Source: DASUFI01 sp036274635 (GTDB taxonomy: Bacteria > Planctomycetota > B15-G4). Taken from it: a DNA stretch of 59,096 bases. Every line of letters begins with the position of its first letter. Within the stretch, counting starts at the first letter, position 1. Made by a program: the position numbers and the translations under genes. Where the stretch lies: contig DASUFI010000185.1 in NCBI GenBank assembly GCA_036274635.1, forward strand, positions 1 to 59,096, given 5' to 3'. The notes below the pieces were generated by a model. It saw only the letters and a list, made by a program, of their open reading frames with translations, did not search any database and was not told the DNA's origin. Shown piece by piece: positions 28,001 through 36,421 of the stretch.

Positions 28001-28590
28001 AGCTCATCGGTCGCGCCGGCCGGCACCTGGAGCGGCGGCGAGGGGAAGACCGCGGCGCCGTGCACGCCCAGCCAGACCTCCGCCTCCGGGGCGGACAGCT
28101 CGAAGCGGCCGTCGTGGCCCGCGGGCACCTCCTGCGGCGCGGCGGCTTCCCGCAGCTCGAGCTCGTCCGAGCCGAAGGTGCCGGCGACGGCCGTGGCATC
28201 GCCTCCGCCCATGAGGTCGCGCATGGAGTAGAGCTGAGGCGGCGGGCAGCGCTCGGCCGTGAACACGGTCAGGCCCTCGGGCAGGGCGCTGCCGTCGGCC
28301 ATGCGCAGGACGCCGTGCAGCACGCGCCCGGGCTCGGCGGCGGCCGCGGCCCCCTCCGCGGCGGGGACCGACACGTCCGGTACCGCACTCTCCAGTGCAG
28401 TGGGCTGAGCTTCCTCGCCCGCCCCCGGCAGCTGGGCGGCCCGCGCCGCCTCGGCCTGCCGCGCGGCCAGCACGCCCCCGGCCTCGTCATCGGGTCCGTG
28501 ACTGCCTGCCAGCCATGCCAGCAGGCCCGCGAGAGCAAGTCCCGCGACACCGATTCCGAACAAGACTCCTTGCGACCGGTTCAAGCACAC
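25054..28590 (-). CDS. Very large membrane-anchored carboxypeptidase-regulatory-like protein
   Basis: Predicted 1178 residues from a GTG start. Residues 9-27 form a signal anchor. The rest is a chain of about ten Ig-like carboxypeptidase-regulatory (CarboxypepD_reg/SdrD-B-like) modules, recognised from recurring patterns such as G-R-V-L-D-x-x-G-x-P-V-x-x-A-x-V, D-A-E-G-R-F-x-F and V-x-x-G-x-Y-x-V. Such modules act as surface stalks or adhesive domains rather than enzymes. It is divergent from the related gene at 28631 with only 40 bp between starts, so the two share a promoter region and are probably ancient paralogues. The first Met-equivalent could also be the TTG at 28584. Confidence 0.78.
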   Translation of the reverse strand: MCLNRSQGVLFGIGVAGLALAGLLAWLAGSHGPDDEAGGVLAARQAEAARAAQLPGAGEEAQPTALESAVPDVSVPAAEGAAAAAEPGRVLHGVLRMADGSALPEGLTVFTAERCPPPQLYSMRDLMGGGDATAVAGTFGSDELELREAAAPQEVPAGHDGRFELSAPEAEVWLGVHGAAVFPSPPLQVPAGATDELDVTLERGASLAGRVLDGHGDPVARANVRAATPFDPYGVLDSSSRMASLGSQRCDEQGRFLFPAVPTGLALQVVAMRPRAPEPDATSDATPVEPLLQPARADVSALQAGEQRVVELVLRPAGIVRGRVEHTDGSGLADARVNLRRASFSLKDIALTQAFKDETRTDAEGRFEFKDVADGTYSAVLAQEGFRLAHAKDVHVDSGGVVEGVELLAEEGLSVTGRVLDAAGAPLENVVVHGFPKPSMMGFGSAFERDLYPRAHTAADGTFALRGYEPGDVRLRCSRDDRRTESLDVAAGSSDVEVRLQPLSSLSGIVVSLTDGEPVPAFSVSAKPSEGLFKPGDWMGTEAEAGFERLIRPQGFHDRADGTFTLPKVVPSTYDVSVTAKGFGAHVEPNVEVGPDGRRGLVIMLEPECAVVGQIVDARSGEPVAGAHVRTGTGGVMQMMKDMGAPAPFARSDAQGRFRLGGFAPGTVALSVEHPGYRTLGVPEFALSHGETHDVGTLGLSTGASVHGTVYDTLGPVPDAPILVSNAMATTLKRTSTDAQGQYCVSGLGAGTYNVMRTDFSMDLGGDSPPMSMLENLVMEPVTLAEDEDRRVDLHVQTKGGVRLVGQVKDAAGPVAGAMITLLPETAGGKMGWANTGKDGEYQFAHVVPGRYGMTVIPTDSLAGTGGGQPSSAVFAPLVLGAQAEQRHDVDLPGGILNGVVVSKEDGHAVPRVRLVLERTDAAAHEVAYVAALGGRVGETYSDDSGAFRFRHLPGGTYAVVAGGKGIMGMGAAGWAQKRVENLSVLEGGPGFTMQVEVEPAAVVAGSVRDPAGQPLDGVGVWVLDAAGLPRSRFSEEASDSSGSYEVGDLRDGAWTLAFMDSGHALTIVRGVLVKTGERTPLDVTLPPGTPLRLDLKGRPAAGLDVAVLGPDGSSLPCRLLSLSDLASLSQADGTLTLGTYAAGNYRVQVRSGAEQLLDSGVTLVGGSAAKVLDLPEP

Positions 28591-28630
28591 CTCTTAGACT
28601 GGTGGATCGACTCTCCGCGACCGCCCCCGC

Positions 28631-31432
28631 ATGCCAAATCGCAAGCCGCTGCTGCTCCTGATGGCCGCGCTCCTCGCGGGCGTGGCCGGGCTCATCTTCA
28701 TCCTCCTGCAGTCGGGCGCCGGTGGCAATTCGCTGTCGGACTCGAGCGTGCTGCAGGGCGCGCGGACGGCGGCGCCTGACGCGGCCACCGTCCTGCCGGA
28801 GGGTGCGTCCGGCACGGAGCGCGGGCCGCTCGCGCTGGCGGGCACGCCAGGCGCAGCGGACGTGGGCGCGCTGTCGCTTGCCGGCCCGGCGCCGACGCGC
28901 GGCAGCGTGTCGGGGCGTCTCGTGGACGAGGCCGGCGAGGCGGTGGCCGGCGAGCCCGTCTGGCTGTCGCTGCAGGACGACGCGTGGGTGCCCGGCCGCG
29001 ACCCGCCGCGCCTGCCGCAGCTCGCGGCGCGCGGCGTGGCCGGCGACGATGGCAGCTTCGTGCTGCCCGCCTCCGCCGGCGTCGAGTACGACCTGCGCGC
29101 GGGCGGCAAGGCCTGGCCCGCGACGCGCCTGCGCGCGGTGCACGCCGGCGACCAGCTGCTGGTCACGCTGCCGCACGCGACGCAGCTCGACGGCGTGGTC
29201 GTGGACGAGAGGACCGGCGCGCCCGTGGACGGCGGGCGGGTCATGACCGTCACCGACGCGGGCAACCTCGCGACCGACGCGCGCCCCGACGGCAGCTTCC
29301 GCCTGGGGCCGCTGCCGTCGCAGGACGTGCTGGTCGCCGCCTGGGCGCCCGGACACGACGTGAAGCTGGTCGGCAACATCGCGCCCGCGGCCGGCTCGCT
29401 CACGGTCGAGCTGCCGCCGGGCCGCACGCTCTCGGGCGTGCTCGTGGACCGCATCACCGCCAAGCCGCTCGCGCAGGGCCACGTGCAGCTCGTCATGGAC
29501 GTCGAGGCCGCGCGCGCCGGCGGCGACGTCGTGCCGCTCACCCAGCTGGTGCAGGCGCGCGACACGGACATCACGTCCGACGGCAAGTTCAGCTTCGACG
29601 CCGCGCCCACGATGGGCTTCAACCTGCTGTGCACGGCTGACGGCTACCTGCCCGAGCGCTACGACCGCTACGAGGACCGCGCGCTGAACGAGGGCGAGGA
29701 CCTCATCGTGCAGCTCGACCCGGCGGGCGCGGTGACCGGGCACGTGCAGGTGGCGGGCAACTCGCAGGCCGCGCCGGACGTGGACCTGGCCCTGACCTCC
29801 TCGGGCGGCGAGCTGGGCCACGCGCGCTCGGACGCGTCGGGCGACTTCGCGCTGCTGTGCACGGGCGCGTCGCAGGAGGCGCTGCTGGCGCGGCCCGAGT
29901 ACGTGGTGGCGCGCGCCGGCGACCTGGCCGCGCGCGAGCGCGTCGGCCGCGAGCGCGACGGCCTGGTGCTGGAACTCGTGCCGGTGATGAAGCTCTCCGT
30001 GCAGGTGGTGAACTGCGGCACGCCGGTGGCGGGCGCCGACGTGGCCGCGCGCAGCAAGGGCGCCGAGACGACCGAAGGCGTGACCGACGCCGAGGGCCTG
30101 GTGCGCCTGGTGCACGCGCCCGCCGGCCCGGACGTCGACCACGTCGTGCTGCAGGCGCGTCACGCCGACCTCGAGAGCCTGGCACTGGTCCTCGACACGG
30201 CCGCACCGCCCACCGGCACCATCACGCTGGACATCAGCTCGGGCGCGTGGATCGAGGGCGGCGTCGCGGACGGCTCGGGCCAGCCGGTGCCGTCGGCGCG
30301 CGTCAGCGCCCGGCCCGTGGCCCGCGACAGCACCGACCCGCGGCGCTCGGGCTACACCCCGTCCGACGGCCACTTCCGCGTCGGCCCGCTGCCGCCCGGC
30401 GTGGAGTATCGCGTGTCCTTCAGCGCCGAGGGCTTCCTCGACCAGGAGCTGCCCTCGGTCATCCCCGGCGGCGCGCCGCTGCAGGTGACGCTCGCGCCCG
30501 TCGTGCGCTGGAGCGGCCGCGCGCTGGACGCCACCACGGCGCAGCCGCTGCCCGATTTCTGGGGCCAGCTGGTGCAGGAGACGCGCCAGGGCGACGCCGT
30601 GAAGCAGCGCCCCACGAACGCGCGGCTGCACCTCGTGTCCGGCTTGCCGGGCGAGTTCTGGTTCGAGCTGCCGGGCCCCGGCAGCTACCTGCTGCGCCTG
30701 TCCGCGCGCGACTACGTGGGGGCGAACAGCTCGACCTTCGCGTTCGACGGGCTGCGCGCGCCGCCCTTCACGGAGCTGTCGCTGTCCCCGGCGGCCGTGC
30801 TGGAGATCACGGTGCTGGACGGCCGCAGCCGCCCCGTGCCGGGCTACTCGGTGGCCGCCGCGCCGTGGGAGCTGGCGCGCGAGGCCGTCGCCCCCGCCGG
30901 CGATCTGCGCTAGAAGTCCGCCTCCGGCCGCACCGACGAGACCGGCCTCGTGCGCCTCAACCTCGGCGCCGGCGGCACCTACCGCCTCGCGGGCGGCCCG
31001 GGCTTGTGGTTCGACGACGCGCCCGTCACGGTCAGCCCCGGCCTGCCCGTCGCGCGCGTCTGCCGCCTGCCGCCCACCGGCGACCTCGAGGTGACCGTGC
31101 TCGACGAGCATGGCACTCCGCTCCCCGGCGCCATCGTCGAGGTGCGCACGAACAAGAACGAAAAGGTGCACATGGTCTCGCGCCGCGCGCGCACGGGCCT
31201 GGATGACGGCATGGTGCGGGTGGAGGTGCTGCCGCCGGCGGCCTACGATGTCTCCGCGCGACGCCGCGGCTACGAGACTGGCCGCGCGACGGTGACCGTG
31301 CGCGGCAACGCCGTCGAGCGCGTGACGCTGACCCTGCAGCCGCGTCCGCCCGATGCGACCGGCGGAGGCGGTCCGGGCGGCGCGGAGGTCAAGCAGGCGC
31401 TCAAGAGCCTCGGCTACGTCGGGGGCCACTGA
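28631..31432 (+). pseudogene. Carboxypeptidase-regulatory-like protein interrupted by an in-frame TAG
   Basis: An N-terminal signal anchor (residues 7-26) is followed by repeated carboxypeptidase-regulatory-like modules (G-S-V-S-G-R-L-V-D-E-A-G, L-S-G-V-L-V-D-R). Translation stops at TAG 30911-30913 after 760 residues. The same frame continues immediately with K-S-A-S-G-R-T-D-E-T-G-L-V-R-L, more modules and a natural end ...S-L-G-Y-V-G-G-H at 31432. Without the stop the protein would be 933 residues. TAG could derive from CAG (Gln) by one C-to-T change. Either the gene is recently inactivated, or a truncated protein is made, or this is a sequencing error. The 160-residue downstream part alone has no clear Shine-Dalgarno. 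Confidence 0.75.
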
Positions 31433-31614
31433 CCGCTCGTCCGCGCCGCGCGATCGGCTGCGCGGGCCGGGCCCGTTTGGCCAGTCGCCCGAGGCACAGT
31501 TCGCCGCGCCGCGGTAGGACATCGAGGCACGTCTTCGACGGGCGCCTCGCCCCGCGCAACGGCGCTACCATGCGGGCCGGCCGCGCTCACGCGGCGCGGC
31601 CGTGGAGGAACGCC

Positions 31615-33258
31615 ATGAACCTCCTCGCGGGGCGCGCGCTGCTCGTGGCGCTGCTGGCGGCGGGCGCCGCGGCGCAGACGCCGGTCTTCACGGTGGACGG
31701 CGACGCCGACGGTGACCGCAGCGGCGGCGAAGTCGCCGGCGCGGGCGACATCGACCTCGACGGCTTCTCCGACCTGCTGGCCGGCGCGCACTGGAACGAC
31801 TTCAACGCCGTGCACTGCGGCCAGATCAAGTGCTGCTCGGGCCGCGACGGCTCGCTGCTGTACGTCTTCTACGGCGACGGCCTCTCCGATCGGCTCGGCG
31901 TCTCGTGCAACAGCGGCGGCGACGTCGACGGGGACGGCCTTCTCGACGTGCTGGGCGGCGCCTACCAGGGCGACAGCGGCGCCGGCTACGTGCGCGCCTA
32001 CTCGGGCGCCACCGGCGCGATCCTGCACACCTGGCTCGGAACCGAGTTCATCGGGCAGTTCGGGGTCTCGGTGTGCGGGCCGGGCGACCTCGACGGCGAC
32101 GGGCGCGGCGAGATCGTGGTGGGCGCGCGCCGCATGGACAGCAGCGGCGGCCTGGACGCCGGCCGCACCTTCGTGTACCGCGGCGGCACGTGGGGCGTGC
32201 TCTACGTGTGGGACGGCGACTCGCCGCACGACGAGTTCGGCCACGACACCGCCGACGCGGGCGACCTCGACGGCGACGGCGCCGAAGAGATCGCCGTCGC
32301 GGCCTGGCTGGACGACCTCGGCGGCACGGACGCCGGCAGCGTGCGCCTGCTTGCGGGCGCCACGGGCGTCGCGGTCCGCACGCTGGTCGGCGAGGCGCCG
32401 GGCGACGCCTTCGGCTGGTCGGTGGCCGGTTGCGGCGACCTCGACGGCGACGGCGTGCCCGACCAGGTCGTCGGCGCGCCGCAGGCCGACCCGGCGGGCG
32501 ATCTCTCCGGCCGCGCCTACGTCGTCTCGGGCGCGAACGGGGCCTTCCTCTTCACCTTCGACGGCCTCGCGCCGGCCGACGCCTTCGGCTACAGCGTCGC
32601 GGGCGCGGGCGACGTGGACGTCGACGGCGTGCCCGACCTCGTCGTGGGCGCCTACCGCTCCGACCCGGCCGGCCCGGGCAGCGGCAGCGCACGCCTGCTC
32701 TCGGGCGCCGACGGGCACGAGCTCGCGACCCTGGCTGGCGCCGCGCCCGGCGACCAGTTCGGCAAGGGCGTGGACGGCGCGGGCGACAGCAACGGCGACG
32801 GCGTGGACGACGTGCTCGTCGGCGCCTGGTCGGACGACACGCCGAACGGCGTGGACAGCGGCTCGTTCACGCTGTTCCGCTACCCGGTGCCTGCCTTCGA
32901 GGACCTGGGCTTCGGCCTCGCGGGCGGAGCCGGCGTGCCGCAGCTCGCGGCCAGCGGCACGCTGCAGGCCGGCGATCCGGTGAGCGTGACGCTCACGGGC
33001 GCGGCGCCCTTGGCGCCCGTGACTCTCGTCGTCGGCACGTCCATCGTGCTGCTGCCTCTCAAGGGCGGGACGCTGGTCCCCGCGCCCGCCGCGCTGCTGT
33101 CCGGGCTGGTGACGGACACGGCCGGCACGCTGGCGCTGGGCGGCGCGACGCCGCCCCTCCCCTCGGGGACGCTGCTCGTGCTGCAGGCCTGGATCGTCGA
33201 CGCGGGCGGGCCGGCGGGCTTGGCCGCCAGCAACGGCGTGGCGCACGCCGTTCCCTAG
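31615..33258 (+). CDS. Secreted integrin-like FG-GAP protein with C-terminal KGGTLVP domain
   Basis: Predicted 547 residues. The start is fixed by a GGAGG Shine-Dalgarno at 31604-31608; the signal peptide (1-21) ends at A-A-A-Q. About seven FG-GAP repeats follow, each with a D-x-D-G-D-G-x-x-D calcium loop and a G-A-x-x-x-D/G-R-x-F-V-x-x-G blade, as in the integrin alpha propeller. The last ~110 residues form a separate domain (D-L-G-F-G-L-A-G-G-A-G-V-P ... K-G-G-T-L-V-P ... Q-A-W-I-V-D) that also ends the 44572-47352 protein. That domain may serve sorting or surface attachment (inference). It is convergent with a beta-helix gene, separated by a hairpin. Confidence 0.83.
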   Translation: MNLLAGRALLVALLAAGAAAQTPVFTVDGDADGDRSGGEVAGAGDIDLDGFSDLLAGAHWNDFNAVHCGQIKCCSGRDGSLLYVFYGDGLSDRLGVSCNSGGDVDGDGLLDVLGGAYQGDSGAGYVRAYSGATGAILHTWLGTEFIGQFGVSVCGPGDLDGDGRGEIVVGARRMDSSGGLDAGRTFVYRGGTWGVLYVWDGDSPHDEFGHDTADAGDLDGDGAEEIAVAAWLDDLGGTDAGSVRLLAGATGVAVRTLVGEAPGDAFGWSVAGCGDLDGDGVPDQVVGAPQADPAGDLSGRAYVVSGANGAFLFTFDGLAPADAFGYSVAGAGDVDVDGVPDLVVGAYRSDPAGPGSGSARLLSGADGHELATLAGAAPGDQFGKGVDGAGDSNGDGVDDVLVGAWSDDTPNGVDSGSFTLFRYPVPAFEDLGFGLAGGAGVPQLAASGTLQAGDPVSVTLTGAAPLAPVTLVVGTSIVLLPLKGGTLVPAPAALLSGLVTDTAGTLALGGATPPLPSGTLLVLQAWIVDAGGPAGLAASNGVAHAVP

Positions 33259-33291
33259 CAGCCGGTCGAAGAAGTCATTCGACGGGCTGCT
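33257..33291. terminator. Bidirectional hairpin between convergent genes
   Basis: AGCAGCCGGTCGAA (33257-33270) pairs with TTCGACGGGCTGCT (33278-33291) at 13 of 14 positions around a 7-nt loop. It sits between two convergent stop codons and can end transcription from both sides. A TCGAAG/CTTCGA hairpin of the same kind, also next to a CGACGGGCT string, occurs at 36398-36414. Confidence 0.7.
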
Positions 33292-33293
33292 GG

Positions 33294-34448
33294 CTACGGC
33301 CCGACGGTCTTGAAGTCGTTCGTCTCGTCGACGTCGTTGTCGGCGGGCACGGGATTGTTCAGGTCGAAGCCCTTGCTGCCCTTGGCCTTGTTCTCGGACA
33401 GCGTGTTGCCGGTGGCGCCCGTGAGGTCGAAGCCGTTGCCCTGCGCGCTGGTGGACGAGTTGCCGGTGTAGCTGCCGTCGTCGGCGTCGATCTTGTAGCC
33501 GTTGCCGCCGGCGCCGGAGACCTTGTTGCCGGAGAGGGTGGCGGTGTCGCCCTGCTGCCAGACGCCGTTGCCGCCGGGCTTGCTGATCTTGCTGTCGGTG
33601 AGGAAGGCCGCCTCGCCGGTGCACAGCAGGCCATTGCCGCCGGGCTTGGTGAACTTGCTCGTCTCGATGCGGGTGTCGGTGCCGCCGTTGACCTCGACGG
33701 CGTTGCCGCCGGCCCCCGTGATCTTCAGGTTCTTCAGCCGATTGCCGTCGCCCGTCACGACGACGCCCGCGCCCAGCGGCTTGACGGCCTTGGAGTTCTG
33801 GATGTGGTTGCCGGTGCCGAGCGTCGTGTTGTCGATCGCGTAGCCGTCGCCGTTGGCCTTCACGGTCTTGCAGCCGTCGACGAGGTTGCTGTTGCCGTTC
33901 AGCTCGACGCCGTCGTCGCCGGGCTCGAGGAGCTTGCAGTCCACGACCAGGTTGGCGTCGGTGAAGTCGGGGCTGCCGGCCGCCAGCGAGACCGCGTCCG
34001 AGCCGGCGTGCTTGATGGTGCACGTGAGGAGCTGGTTGCCGAGGCCGCCCTCGATGCGGATGCCGTCGCCGACCGTGTCGTCCACGCGGCACTTGAAGAA
34101 GACGTTGTCGCTGCTGTCCACGAGCTTGATGCCGTTGTCGCCGCCCAGCAGGCGCAGCTTCTCGGTGTAGCAGGACGTCGCGCCGTCGAGCGTGAGGCCC
34201 ACGCCCGCGGCCGGCGCGATGACCACCTTGCCCTTGCAGGTGATGCTGAGGAAGCTCAGCTTCGCGATCACCACGTTCTCGGCGTAGCTGCCCGCGCTGA
34301 TGACGATCTGGTCGCTGTCGCTGGAGGCATCCACCGCCCCCTGGATGGTGGGGAAGTCCTGCGGCACCTTGCGCACGACCTGCGCGGCGGAACCGGCGGC
34401 GAGAACGACGAGGGCCAGCGGGACGAGGGACGTGCGGATGCGCAGCAT
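33294..34448 (-). CDS. Secreted right-handed beta-helix protein (paralogue A)
   Basis: Predicted 384 residues. The signal peptide ends at G-S-A-A-Q (about residue 22). It then reads V-P-Q-D-F-P-T-I-Q-G-A-V-D-A-S-S-D-S-D-Q-I-V-I-S-A-G-S-Y, the opening of pectate-lyase-like parallel beta-helix proteins. It continues with about 12 coils containing Asn and Gly turns (K-P-G-G-N-G, G-I-R-I-E-G-G, N-S-N-L-V-D). No lyase catalytic residues are evident; many such proteins are structural or carbohydrate-binding. It shares layout, coil motifs and a final V-G-P/T-G-P tail with the adjacent protein at 34529, so the two arose by tandem duplication. Confidence 0.85.
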   Translation of the reverse strand: MLRIRTSLVPLALVVLAAGSAAQVVRKVPQDFPTIQGAVDASSDSDQIVISAGSYAENVVIAKLSFLSITCKGKVVIAPAAGVGLTLDGATSCYTEKLRLLGGDNGIKLVDSSDNVFFKCRVDDTVGDGIRIEGGLGNQLLTCTIKHAGSDAVSLAAGSPDFTDANLVVDCKLLEPGDDGVELNGNSNLVDGCKTVKANGDGYAIDNTTLGTGNHIQNSKAVKPLGAGVVVTGDGNRLKNLKITGAGGNAVEVNGGTDTRIETSKFTKPGGNGLLCTGEAAFLTDSKISKPGGNGVWQQGDTATLSGNKVSGAGGNGYKIDADDGSYTGNSSTSAQGNGFDLTGATGNTLSENKAKGSKGFDLNNPVPADNDVDETNDFKTVGP

Positions 34449-34528
34449 GGTGGACTCCGGACCGCGACGGGGCTCGCGGGCCGCGCGGCAAGAAACACTC
34501 TAGCGATTGTCGGGCACCGGGGCTGGCC

Positions 34529-35695
34529 TCAGGGGCCGGTCTTCCCGAACGAGTTCGTGCCGTTGTCCCAGTCGTTGAGGCCCTCGCCGATGATGTCGTC
34601 GAGGTCGAAGCTCTTGTTGCCGTGGGCCTTGTTGCCCGTCAGCGTGTTGCCCTCGCCCTCGGACAGCACGAAGCCATCGTCCTTGCTGCCGTTGGCGATG
34701 TTGTTGGTGTAGCTACCGTTCAGGCCGTCGATCTCGAAGCCGTCGTCGAGGGCGCCGGTGACCCTGTTGCCGTCGACCACCGCGTCGTCACCGTCCATCT
34801 CCACGCCGTCGTCGCCCGGCTTGGGGATCTTGCAGCCGGTCACGTTGACCTGGCCGCAGCCCGGCTCGGAGCGGATCCCGTCCTCGGCGGGCTTGGGCAC
34901 CTTGCAGTCCTCGACCGTGTTGAACGAGCCCTGCAGGACGTGCACGCCCCGGTCGCCAGCGCCGATGAGCCTGCAGGCGCGCACGGCGTTGTTGTCGCCG
35001 GTGATGACCACGCCCGACCCGCCGGGCTTGATGACCTTGCTGTTCGTGAGCTCGTTGTCGTGGCCGTTCGTGATGTCGTCCACGGTGAAGCCGCTGCCCA
35101 GCGGCTTGAGGATCGTGCACTTGTCGAAGGTGTTGTCATTCCCCTCGACGTCGATGGCGTCCACCTGGGCCGCGATGAGCTTGCACTTGGTGACGAGGTT
35201 GTCGTGCGTGAAGGAGCCGGCCGACTGCGTGAAGGAGATGGCGTCGTTGCCGGCGTTCTTGACGGTGCACTTGTCGAAGCTGCAGTCGCCGCCGCCCTCG
35301 ACGCGGATGCCGTCGGTGGCCGAGTCGTCCACGCGGCACTTGGAGAAGCCGCAGTCCGTCGTGTCCACCAGCAGGATGCCGTAGGGCTGGCCGCCCGCCA
35401 CGCGGATCTTCTCCACGTTGCAGTTGTTGCAGCCGTCCAGCGTGAGGCCGGTGTTGCCGCTGGGCGGGTCGATGACCACCTTGCCCTTGCCCTGGATGAC
35501 CAGGTTGCTCTTGGCGTTGACGACGACCGCTTCCTGGTAGGTGCCGGCGCCGATGATGATGATGTCGTTGGCGCCGGCGACGTCCACCGCCTCCTGGATG
35601 GTGGGGTGCTCCTGCGGCACCAGGTGAATCGTCTGGGCCGCGGCGCCCGCCGTGAGGCAGGCAAGCGAAAGCAAGGACAGCGACGCGTGCTTCAT
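34529..35695 (-). CDS. Secreted right-handed beta-helix protein (paralogue B)
   Basis: Predicted 388 residues. A GGGAGG Shine-Dalgarno precedes the ATG; the signal peptide ends at G-A-A-A-Q. The same opening (V-P-Q-E-H-P-T-I-Q-E-A-V-D) and parallel beta-helix coils as paralogue A follow, with many Cys residues in the first coils (N-N-C-N-V-E-K, D-C-G-F-S-K-C-R-V-D-D). The NosD/pectate-lyase superfamily is the best fit; no metal or catalytic site is clear. The gene is upstream of paralogue A on the same strand with an 80-bp gap, and both may be one transcript. Confidence 0.85.
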   Translation of the reverse strand: MKHASLSLLSLACLTAGAAAQTIHLVPQEHPTIQEAVDVAGANDIIIIGAGTYQEAVVVNAKSNLVIQGKGKVVIDPPSGNTGLTLDGCNNCNVEKIRVAGGQPYGILLVDTTDCGFSKCRVDDSATDGIRVEGGGDCSFDKCTVKNAGNDAISFTQSAGSFTHDNLVTKCKLIAAQVDAIDVEGNDNTFDKCTILKPLGSGFTVDDITNGHDNELTNSKVIKPGGSGVVITGDNNAVRACRLIGAGDRGVHVLQGSFNTVEDCKVPKPAEDGIRSEPGCGQVNVTGCKIPKPGDDGVEMDGDDAVVDGNRVTGALDDGFEIDGLNGSYTNNIANGSKDDGFVLSEGEGNTLTGNKAHGNKSFDLDDIIGEGLNDWDNGTNSFGKTGP

Positions 35696-35778
35696 GGGAA
35701 CCTCCCGCGCCGGCGTCCGGCGACGGACCGCACGACGCGGGAGCCACGATGGCGAAACCCGGACGCGCTGCGTCCGCT

Positions 35779-36318
35779 CTACTTCGACGCCGAGGCCCGC
35801 TTCCTGTAGGTCGACTTCACGATGGGCGCGGCGTCCGGCGCCGCGTCCTTGGCGACCATCGTGAACAGCCGCGAGCCATCGGGCTGGAGGGCCGTGGTCA
35901 GCACCATCGCTCTGTCTCCGGCGCCCATGTCGATGGTCTCCTCGACCGTGACGGTCTTCCCGTCCGCGCTCCAGTGACCCTCGGTGACGCTGATGCTCGG
36001 GTCCGTGTTGTCGGCCCAGATGGACAGCCACTTGCCCTGCGAGGGGTCGTAGCCCATGAGGCCGTGGCCCTCGAACTCCGCGCCCGGGCCCATGGGCGCG
36101 CGGTAGTCGGTCACGATGCACAGGCCATGGGTCAGCAGCGTGTTGGTCTCGACGCCCTTGGACGGCATGCCCATGAACGAGCCGTCGACGTCCCAGGTTC
36201 CGACGAAGCCCTCGAGCAGCTCCTTGGCGCGGGCGACCTCGTCGGTGGCGGGGCGGGGCGGGACGGCCGCGACGAGCAGGGCGAGCGCGGCGAGCGGGGC
36301 GAGGCGGATGAGGCGCAT
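35779..36318 (-). CDS. DUF1579-family exported protein
   Basis: Predicted 179 residues with a signal peptide (1-20). The DUF1579 fold is recognised from E-G-x-V-G-T-W-D-V-D near the start, G-L-M-G-Y-D-P-S-Q-G-K-W-L-S-I-W-A-D and T-V-E-E-T-I-D. These lipocalin-like proteins are common in Planctomycetes and of unknown function. The start at 36318 is chosen because GGAG precedes it and a normal signal peptide follows. It lies upstream of the beta-helix pair on the same strand, 83 bp away. Confidence 0.85.
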   Translation of the reverse strand: MRLIRLAPLAALALLVAAVPPRPATDEVARAKELLEGFVGTWDVDGSFMGMPSKGVETNTLLTHGLCIVTDYRAPMGPGAEFEGHGLMGYDPSQGKWLSIWADNTDPSISVTEGHWSADGKTVTVEETIDMGAGDRAMVLTTALQPDGSRLFTMVAKDAAPDAAPIVKSTYRKRASASK

Positions 36319-36397
36319 GACGGGCTCCGGGAGGGTGGGGCGCGACGCCGCGCCGGCTGCCTTGATGCCGGGCGCGCGCGGGATCCTTCGCGCGCAC

Positions 36398-36414
36398 TCG
36401 AAGCACTTCTTCGA
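36398..36414 (-). terminator. Hairpin after the ASPIC/UnbV gene
   Basis: TCGAAG (36398-36403) pairs with CTTCGA (36409-36414) around a 5-nt loop, just 8 bp beyond the stop codon of the minus-strand gene ending at 36422. The element resembles the hairpin at 33257-33291 and probably ends that transcript. Confidence 0.5.
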
Positions 36415-36421
36415 CGGGCTC

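Noticed and set aside
31414..34491. Minus-strand 1025-codon frame under the FG-GAP gene
   Set aside because: No protein-like pattern; it is a frame shadow of the 31615 and 33294 genes.
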